This document shows positions 22,959 to 33,057 of a stretch of 64,000 nt of DNA, in pieces. The stretch covers positions 1 to 64,000 of the forward strand of contig JAFEMH010002089.1 of assembly GCA_022495995.1 (NCBI GenBank), given 5' to 3'. Source of the DNA: Adenophora triphylla var. japonica. Taxonomy: Eukaryota > Streptophyta > Magnoliopsida > Asterales > Campanulaceae. The notes beneath the pieces are model-generated. The model saw only the letters and a list, made by a program, of their open reading frames with translations, was not told where the DNA came from and did no database searches. The translations under genes were made by a program, and so were the position numbers. Each line of letters opens with the position of its first letter. The first letter of the stretch is position 1.

Positions 22959-23168
22959 TATATTGCTTTTCCAGTTTCCTGAAAATTCCCGAAAGGTCCT
23001 TTTGTCCCTTTTTATCCCAGGAAGGCTCCTCCCTTGGTTTGGTTGGGGGTTTAAGAGGGTTTTGAGAGGGTTTTGAGTGAGAGGGGTCCCTGAGACTGCG
23101 TGGATGAGTCTGCGGTGTTTCCCGTGTGTTTGAAAGGGAGTGATCCAGATTGGGGTACTTACAATATG

Positions 23169-24233
23169 ATGAAAGTTATGTTTGATTTTAGTCAAACGGT
23201 ATCTTAACACGATATCTATAAATGCTATCTTTGGCATGATCGGATTCATGATGGGAAGGATGATAAGTCAAGATGGAATTTATCCCTAGAAAGAGAGATG
23301 TTCTGCTTGGGCCCCTCGATGAGTGATAATGATGAAAGTGTATGGACATACCCCAATGCGATTGGATTATCATTATACTCAATATCGAGAAAGCATTGAA
23401 CAAATATAAGTTGACGTGGACCATGACTTGTGTTCAATATAACATCGTGAGACAAAGGGAGAAATGGAAGTGTACCATTGGAAATGTGAACTCTTACGTT
23501 ATATTAATTGGGTAGACATAATGGCTTGCTAGAGTTCGCTTATGTCTTATGAGGGTCGACATGATCGGACTCATTGCCAACATAATATAATCATATTGGG
23601 TCACACACAATTAGAATGAATTGGTTAAACCAAAGGAAGAATATTGAGAGTTCCTCATCAGGCATAAGTTGTAGCGCGACAACATAAGTCGTACCGCGAC
23701 ATAACTTGTCCAGAGGACTTGTATGGTCGTGCGACACTTATTGTCCAGAAGACTCGTCTGGTCGTGCGACACTTCATGCCTGAGGCGGTTTGACAGACAG
23801 TTTCCTAATTTGATTAGGAAACAAATACCTATACAAATGTAGTATAAATATTAAGTCTGTAAACCCTAATTTGCTAGCCGAATTTTCTCAAGAAAAATCA
23901 CAACAAAGGTTTCTCAATATTTCTTCCATAGGTTTAAGAATCTAGCAATTCTCAAGAACCGTTCTTGGTTCATTCTTACGTGTGGATACTACTAGAGGGT
24001 CTTCGCTCGTACGACGATCAAGGCCTAGAGTTCAAGCAATCTGAAGAACGAAGTTTGTGATTCAAAATCACATTGTTAAATCGTTCGATAGCTCAAGAAC
24101 GGAAAGCGTTCAAGGTTGGTTATTTATATCTCATAGGAATTCAAATTAATTGCATAGAACGGATCCTAGGCTATTGGGTTTTGTGTTAATTAGATGCTTA
24201 ATTCCGCTGCGCATGGACCCATAAAACCCAACA
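23169..24233 (+). repeat. 3' LTR of old copia, right part
   Basis: Resumes after the duplicated ATATG (23164-23168) and ends CCCAACA, complementary to the TGTTGG start at 6325. The whole LTR is about 1.4 kb. A TATAAATA box lies at 23843-23850. Two GTCGTGCGAC motifs (23726-23735, 23761-23770) and related CGCGAC motifs sit upstream of it. Confidence 0.8.
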
Positions 24234-24489
24234 CCGGATGCCATCTCTCAATCAACGCCTCAAATAATGCCAAGTCATATTGCACTCTCCCGATGAAATG
24301 AACTCCTAACCACCCAGCCACTGCTAATCTCTCCTGGATAACGAGAGCTATAACATCTGGCACGGTTGCACCACGACGAAATGATAAACTCGAAACGTCA
24401 CGATTTGCCCAAATATATCGGGCTCGATGGGAGTGCTGTAAAGTCAACACGGAAGGATCAAAGGGCGCAGGATCAACAAAAGGATCCAT
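24234..24489 (-). pseudogene. Plant mobile domain gene, first-exon fragment
   Basis: Minus-strand start at 24489 gives MDPFVDPAPFDPSVLTLQHS, then RYIWANRD, GWLGVHFIGRVQYDLALFEA and LIERWHP. This is the N-terminus of plant mobile domain (MAIN/MAIL-like, phosphatase 7 long-form-like) proteins. The next expected residues after ERWHP are missing because the copia LTR begins exactly there (24233), so the gene was broken by the insertion. The remaining 85 residues cannot form the domain. Some PMD genes are themselves carried by transposons, so the parent copy may not have been a stable host gene. Confidence 0.85.
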
Positions 24490-25822
<1,333 letters not shown>

Positions 25823-27094
25823 TATATGTTAAAAACAATCAATGCCCACATCAACAAGGCTAATTAATCAACTTAAAACCATAACATAATACATAAACCA
25901 CAGAAAAAATCAATCAAAAACATCCAAAATTCGTTCAATTTAAACCTAAAATGATCAAATTCAAACTCAAACCTAAATTCTAAATTCACAAACACAACTC
26001 ATTCTAACCTTCAAAAAATATAAATATGGGGAAGAGAATGAAAACTTACTTAACAATTTTGAAGAATCACTAAATAGAGAGGTTTTGAATTTGGATGTCT
26101 TGAAAAATCGTTCTTCCTTCTCTCTTCTTCTTCCTTGGTTTTTTTTTTCTTTCTTCTTCTTCTGTCTGTGACTGTAAAGTCGCTAATTGGGGATCTGAAT
26201 ATTCAAAGTAAACTCGCCAATTGAATTGGTGATTTTCAATTACGTTTAAACTCGTCAAATGAAATGGCGAGTTTAATTTTTATGGAATTTGTTTTTTAAT
26301 ATTTGGAATTTGTTTTTTAATATTACAGAAAATAATTAATGGAAATAAAAAATAAATAAATTCGCTAAATGGCTTGGCGAGCTTGAAATTAAAAATGTCA
26401 GAATCGCTACACGGTATAGCGATTTACAAAAATTAGGACATTCTGGGCAAAATTTTGAACAGTAAGTCATAAATGTAAATAAAAATTTAAAAAAGAATTA
26501 AATGAGAAAAAATTCTGGGAAATGATTAGTTTATTTTTATGTAATTTAAGTTTATGTATTTTATGAGTTTTTTTCATGTAATTTAAGTTTATGTATAGTA
26601 TTTTCACTTCATGTAATATAAGTTTGTGTTATTTTTATCATTGTAATTTAAGTTTATGTTACTGTAATTTATTTTAGTTTATTTGACATTTACAAAAATA
26701 TACCACAATTATCCGGTTCACAATGGCTAGATAGGTTTTAAAACGTAGCTTGTGAACTGTCCCGTCAATGCTTTAATAATTAACGTGGACAGTTATAATT
26801 CAACAGAACAACTTGTTGATTTCATTATTGTCCAACACTGATGGCATCTACCCAAAAAAAGTAAATGACATAATTTTTTTTAGATTGTAGTATTGAATTG
26901 TCAAATCAACACTTTAATAATGACAAGAGTACTCGAATATCAAGCTAACACAAATTCAAATATGTCTTCACTCATCCTAAAATTCAAATTCTAATTGTGA
27001 TTTTTCCTAATTTATATACACCTCTAGACCTTGAATGCCAAAATGCAACTTCAGTAGAACTTTTATTCGGGCCGAACTAATGCGCCCTTTCTTA
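25823..27094. other. Intergenic, AT-rich, with a run of short hairpins
   Basis: No gene seen. Four short inverted repeats with CGC/GCG arms occur at 26178-26426. Confidence 0.5.
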
Positions 27095-27477
27095 GACCAT
27101 CCACTATGGTGACTCTCCCAGTGAGAGTCACCCCCCAAAAGAAAAAAAAAAATGAAAAAGCAAAGGAAAGTCACGACCGAGCATGACTCCGGGCAATCAG
27201 CCAACCGGCGGTTGACCCCGGTTGGGCATTTTCTTTTTTTTTTTTTTTTTTTTTTTTTGATTAAATTATTTTGATTTTGTATTTATATAAATATATTTTT
27301 AAAAATAATATATTTTATATATTAATTTTATTTTTAAAAGGTTGGGTTGGGTTGGGTTGGGTCGAGGTCACTGATGGGAGTATAAATTATATAAGGTTGG
27401 GTTGGGTTGGGTTGGGTGAGATAAATTAATATTTTATTTGAGGTTGGGTTGGGTCAGGGTCACTGATGGGGATGGTC
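27095..27477. mobile_element. Harbinger-like MITE with GGGTT tracts
   Basis: 383 bp with inverted ends GACCATCCACTATGGTGAC and the matching GTCACTGATGGGGATGGTC. It is flanked by TTA on both sides (27092-27094, 27478-27480), the 3-bp target type of PIF/Harbinger. It contains several (GGGTT)n runs on the plus strand and a long T run. It ends 151 bp before a start codon. Confidence 0.75.
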
Positions 27478-27617
27478 TTAGTGTTGCGTACAACCTGACA
27501 TAAAATCTAACATTAAAAATCCAAAATTTCCCTTCTCTCTCCATTCATTCTTCTTTCATACTATGACTTGACCAGATTGATCGGACCCAAAATCACCCCA
27601 CACCGTCATCAGGTTTA

Positions 27618-27650
27618 ATGTCTCCGATATGTCACCGGCGGTGTTCCTAG
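27618..27650 (+). promoter_or_regulatory. Upstream ORF overlapping the main start
   Basis: ATG at 27618 opens a 10-codon frame ([10 protein letters not shown]) ending at 27650. It overlaps the main ATG at 27629 in another frame. If present in the mRNA it would lower initiation at the main start. Confidence 0.45.
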
Positions 27651-30600
27651 ACTCCAATTCACATTCCCATCATCACCCCAACGGTCAGTTGTCTCCCCCT
27701 TTTAATTTCTCCGTCTTATACTCCAACAACAATCTTAAAAATCAATCCAATAACATCATGACTTCATCCAACAATTCAAACCATTTTACTTCCTCTGACT
27801 CCAACTTTGGGTTCAATTCACCGCCTTTGGCTTCTGGGAAACCGGCTGGGGCTCCGCCGCCCTCTTCCCGGCCACGCCTTCTGAAGGTGAGAAAGCAATC
27901 GGCTTCTCATCATCCTAGGTCGTCCAACACATTTACCTTTGGTGGTTCGGGTACGGGTACCCGTGTGGCTGATCTGGGGTCCAACCCATTTCAACCTTCA
28001 TCGTATGCGGCTACTTCTACTTCGATTCTTGGTAATACGAATGCGACTAATGTTGGTAGCAGTAGGACATTTTTATTTGGTGTAAATTCGAATTCGGCTT
28101 CTCAGATGGGTAGTTCTACTGGGGTTGTGGATGAGTTGAGAAAATTGAATATCGGAAGTGGTGATGTGAACAGTGCTGCATTGTTTAATTCAAAAGGGCT
28201 TCGAGGTGGTGGCAATCGAAATGGTGTTGAGATGGATGAGAGTGTGGTTGCTGAACTTCCTAATGAGATTAAGAAATTGAATATTGATGGTAAGACGGAA
28301 AATGTGAGTAGTTCGTTTGGTGCTTCAGGTGTGGATCCTAATGCAGCTAACCGTTTTAACCATGCATCTAGGAGCAGTGAAATTGCGATGGAACTGCCAA
28401 ATGAGATGAAGAAAATGAATCTCGATGATGCTAGGGATGTTAATAGAGAAACCAATGTTCGTAATGCTGATAATTCAAAGAGTTTTGTATTTGGAAGCAG
28501 TAGTAACTTTAATGATTCTTTATCTGGAAACTTGGAGATAGCACTTCCTATCAAGATGATGAATTTGAACATGAAAGATTCTTCAAGTAAAATTGAGAAG
28601 AGCAGCTTCGCTTCTGGGAGTAGTAGAAGCACAGCTGTTAATGTAGGTGGGAAAGCCGAAAATTTGATATCAGATGAGTTGCGGAAGTTGAAAGTTGGAA
28701 TTGGAGCTGGAGATGCATCTGATCAATTGCAGATGGGTCAGCCTTCTAATGAGACGCCTTTCCATAATTTTAGTAAAACAAAACACAGTGACCCGCAACA
28801 GGCTGGAGCACAGGATAAGAACTTGAGTGGTCTTCATATTCCTCCAGACTGTGAATATGGTGAGACCAAACTGCATGACACCACATCATCCTCAATGTCT
28901 GCTTCATTTTCGTCTAACAATTATCAGCCAGTTTGGAATGATTTTTATGCATCATCCATGAATAGACCTGAAAAGGTGGAATTTGCTTTCACCAGCAGAT
29001 TGGATAGTATGGGAACCCCACATGTGGAGTTTAAAACGCCAAACATGAAAGGCAATTTATTTTCTGGCGCAAGTAGTAAATTGGAAGCAAAAAAGGGATA
29101 TGCTAAATACTCTAAGTTGAAGAAAAAGAAAGGGAAGTTGCGAAAGCCCACTGCAGATCCGATGAAGCTCGGACAAGAGTTCGTCTCGAGAGAAAGTTCA
29201 CAGGAAAACCCTGAATCATTTGAAGCATACTCACCTATGGATGCTTCACCATATCAGGAGACACTGGCTGACAACACTTACTCTAGAGAAACTTCTGTGG
29301 CATCAGATGATGCATCTCATATTGGTGATAACTATCTCTCCAGTGAATCACGTCCTGCAGTTACAATCGATGAAGACCTGATTACTGCTACACATTGCTT
29401 GGATATCAATGAAGGTCATGTAATGTACTCGGAAAAACGAGAAGAGGTTTCTGAGAATAATTTTAACAAAGGAATTGGTACTGAAGGCTTCTCTGAAGAT
29501 TCTGTTTCAGGGGCTGAAACTGAGAGCTTTAAGTCTGCCACTGAACATTTAGATTATAGCAGTGATACTTTTGTTACTGCCGTCGATGCTGAATTGAGCT
29601 CCACAGCATCCACTGAGAGAAAAGATAGTGATGTCACATCACACTTTACAGTTTCCTCAAATGCTGAAGATATTGGCAGGGGAAACTTCGCATTTGCTGC
29701 ATCCTCTGCTCAGGGTCAATCATCAACAGAAACACGGCATCATAAAAAGAAACATCGACCAAAAATTGGACATGATTCATTCAGTCCCACTCCAAATACT
29801 AAGATCTCATATGCATCACCGTCTGTGGAATTTTTTCCACTTTCCGGAAGCTCTACATTTCCGTCTCCTAGGCAGGGTAAGAAAGGTGATGTGTCTTCTT
29901 CCTTAAGCAGAAACGGGGATAAGTCAGAACCAGTTAAAGAACAGGGCAAGGAAAAAATTATCCCAAATTCTACAGGAAGCACTACAGCTCAGGAAGCTTG
30001 CGAGAAGTGGAGATTAAGGTGTGTAATTTCATCTGATAAGTGATACCATCTTGAAATGTATTTAACTGAAATCCAAATTTGTAACTGATTTATGATTGTA
30101 CTACTACACAGTTTTCACCACTTTTTTTTTTACAATTTATCGTCTTTGTATCTTATTTCGATAATTTAAATGTTTGGTTTGAATTGGTGGTGTTGAACTA
30201 TTCAGGGGAAACCAAGCCTATGACACTGGGGATCTTTCTAAAGCAGAGGATTATTACACACAGGGGTTGAACTCTGTCTCTCAAAGTGAGACATCTAGAA
30301 GTTGCCTCAGGGCTTTGATGCTGTGCTATAGCAACCGTGCAGCAACTCGTATGTCTCTTGGAAGAATGAGGGAAGCATTGAAAGACTGTTTGATGGCAGC
30401 TGGATTAGATCCCAACTTTCTCAAGGTGCAAGTTAGAGCTGCCAAGTAAGCATCATCATCTGCTTATCTCTTAGGATTCATGATTCTATTGTTGCTTACT
30501 TTCTTTAAACTCCCTCCCTCCATCCCAAATTAAACGTCCCATATTGTTTCATCATACGGATTAAATAAATTCTTCGCTTCCAAAATTACCCTTGTATTCA

Positions 30601-30679
30601 ATGAAGAGGGACATGAAAAGTTGTATCTGGAGGGAGATGAAGACCTTAGAGTTTAATTGGAAAAGCATGATACAAATAG

Positions 30680-30710
<31 letters not shown>

Positions 30711-30975
30711 TGTATATGTATATATGTGTATCAGGGGCGGACACAGGCACACCCAAAGGGGTGGCTGTGAACCCCCCAAAATTAATGTTGACATGTAAAA
30801 AAAAAAAAAAAACTACTAAGTGCACCCCCCACTTACCAGCTTAGGCCACCCCCCTTGTCAAAAAAGGAAGAATCGATGTAGGAAGTAATGTAACAAACAA
30901 TTATTTTTTTGTAGTTTTTGGGTAATATAATTTGTGAACCTCCTCCATTTTGACACTGGGTCCGCCCCTGATGTG

Positions 30976-31049
<74 letters not shown>

Positions 31050-33016
31050 GAAATATGACATTTACTCGGGGGGCAACCCAGTAAGGAAATTAGGACATTT
31101 AATTTGAGAGGTAGGGACTATGTATTTATGACGTCAATATGTATGGGTAGAAAACCGTCTGTCTTTGTTCTTGCGTATAGAGAAAAGAGGTTAGATCCAT
31201 AATCCATTTAATCAAAGTCGTATGGTGGTAGCCTGGTCTAGTGTAGGTGAAAGTCCGATGTCTGCTGTGTGACACAAGGAGAGTGAGACCACAGGCACCT
31301 TTCCGTCGCGCATTCCCCATGACTTTGAGAGAATAAAATGGAGATTCAATCGACCTCCCTGAGTGGGAATCACATTGATAACTTTCTATGCTATGTTTGC
31401 TTTCTACTCCTAGTGACGAAAAGTGACTTTCCAGAATATTTTTTTCAGAAGCTGTGATTAAAATGAGCATTTTCGGTCTCCACCCATAGCCGAAAAATGT
31501 CTCTCCATTTTCCATTCATAGACCGAGATTGAAATCACTTCGGCATTAGGTGTTCGGTATTCTGCAGGAACTGTTAGTGTTTCCTGTATCTGGTAATGGG
31601 CTTGTTCTTTACTATCAAAAAAAAGAAAAAGATAGTGGGCTTCTTCTTACACCTGTTTGTGGTATCGGAGGAGACAAGGACGAGAAATATCTGTGGTAGT
31701 GCAGTGATTTTGGAATCTCTAGTTTTTATTGATGGTGATGAATTTGAGGATTTCAGGGATATGTAAATTACATTCTGAGATTAGAGTGCAGTGCTTCAGT
31801 AATTTTGCCTACTTGTTCCACCAATTTTTAAGGGGAGCCTTGGCGCAACGGTTGGAGTTGCTGCAATGTGACCGCGAAAGCAGCCTCGTGCATTTATATG
31901 CTAGGGAAGGCTGTCTATAAAAGCGCATGCGGGGGTCTGTCTGACCCTTCTCTGGACCCACACGTAGTGTGAGCTCTTGTAGAACCAGGTTGCCTTTTTG
32001 TTCTTGCTTTTGATTTTTCCCTCTGGGTAGTCTCATTGTTTTCTCTTTCATGTAAATTCTTTTACCTCTTATACAGCCTCTTCTTTGTAAAAACCTTATC
32101 AATCCAATTTACTCCTTCCGTTCCGGAGAACTTACACACTTTGCCATTTAGGCCATCCCATTGGTAAGTCACACTTTCTAAAAAGGAAATTTTATGATAC
32201 TTATTTATTAATGGGACCTACTTGTCATACTCACAACAACAATCCACTTGATATTCCGTACCCCACTTTCTCTCTCCTACCCACTCACAACACCTACTTT
32301 TATAACATTATTCCTTAATTCCAGTGCTGAACAGTAAATGGGTAAGGTTCTCCGGGACGGAGGGAGTATTCTTTATCAAATAAACATGTTTAAAGCAGAG
32401 TGGATTATGTGAAGGCTACTTTTGTCCTAGACTTGCCTTATGTCAAGCGGAGAAAAGTCAAATGTAGCTTCAGTATTGAAAATTTGAAGTGTGTGCTTTG
32501 GGAATTGATGATTAACTTTAACAGTACTCTTAAAAGGCATTTTGTGGTACTTTCGACTATTCCTCCTGTAGAGTTAAAAATGTATAATTTGTAATTTGAA
32601 ATAGATTCTCTTGATCAATTCACAAAATGTAATAAGTCAAACCAAGTTCAAGGACATTTTTTTTTTCAGGTTGATGTAGTTTATAATGTAATAAGTCAAA
32701 CCAAGTTAAAGAAACTATAAATTCAAAATTTGCCCTAAAACATGTTGAACACTGTAAAAGTCTAGTACAAATATGTGAAATGCGCACTTAATCTGTAATT
32801 AGTACTAGGGTCGCTATGAACTTCCAGAGGATTTTACTGCTTTCCTCGGCAACAAGCCATGGTTTCATAGATAGAAACTAAAGGAAAACATGGTGATGAC
32901 TCAGCTCTTTAATATCTTTGCAGGTGTCTTATAATTGGATATTTCTAATCTAGCGGATTAGTTAGAGAGTGTATCTCATAACTAATTTTTTTAAAGGATG
33001 AATGAAATTATACGAT

Positions 33017-33057
<41 letters not shown>

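Larger units (their letters stand above)
6667..23163 (-). mobile_element. Complete Tat-like gypsy retrotransposon (Tat B), 16.5 kb
   Basis: Bounded by two near-identical LTRs and a perfect 5-bp target duplication ATATG (6662-6666 and 23164-23168). Minus-strand order is 5' LTR, tRNA-Arg-like PBS, 1.2-kb leader, gag, protease, a gap where RT/RNase H should be, integrase, a zone with opposite-strand genes, two tandem arrays, then the 3' LTR. Additional genes on the opposite strand and satellite-like arrays before the 3' LTR are known in Tat relatives such as Grande and Ogre. All frames are broken, and RT was not recognised, so it is probably non-autonomous now. It is the youngest layer of the nest at 1-24489. 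Confidence 0.92.
21688..23163 (-). repeat. 5' LTR of Tat B
   Basis: 1476 bp, ending GGTACTTACA like its partner. The inner terminus reads CGAAATTACC instead of TGAAATTACC. The minus-strand TATA box is at 22677-22686. Transcription of the element would start shortly after it and run leftwards. Confidence 0.93.
3845..24233 (+). mobile_element. Old Ty1/copia element, split by Tat B (3845-6666 and 23169-24233)
   Basis: Plus-strand copia remnant containing the end of integrase, a reverse transcriptase/RNase H region and one 3' LTR. The LTR begins at 6325 (TGTTGGTGTAATG) after a purine-rich AAGTGGGAGAC. It is interrupted at 6666 by Tat B, resumes at 23169 and ends AAACCCAACA at 24233. Its 5' part is cut off by Tat A at 3844. 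It was itself inserted into a plant mobile domain gene that resumes at 24234. Heavy decay with many stops shows it is much older than Tat B. Confidence 0.85.

Noticed and set aside
28102..28632. 176-residue antisense frame over TPR-J exon 1
   Set aside because: Shadow of the coding exon on the other strand; the plus strand has the domains and splice sites.
30505..30560. Complete Stowaway at the start of intron 2
   Set aside because: A CTCCCTCCCTCCATCCCAAA end is present but no matching right end; at most a fragment.
31126..31515. 129-residue minus-strand open frame in intron 2
   Set aside because: No recognisable domain and no promoter or splice context; likely chance.
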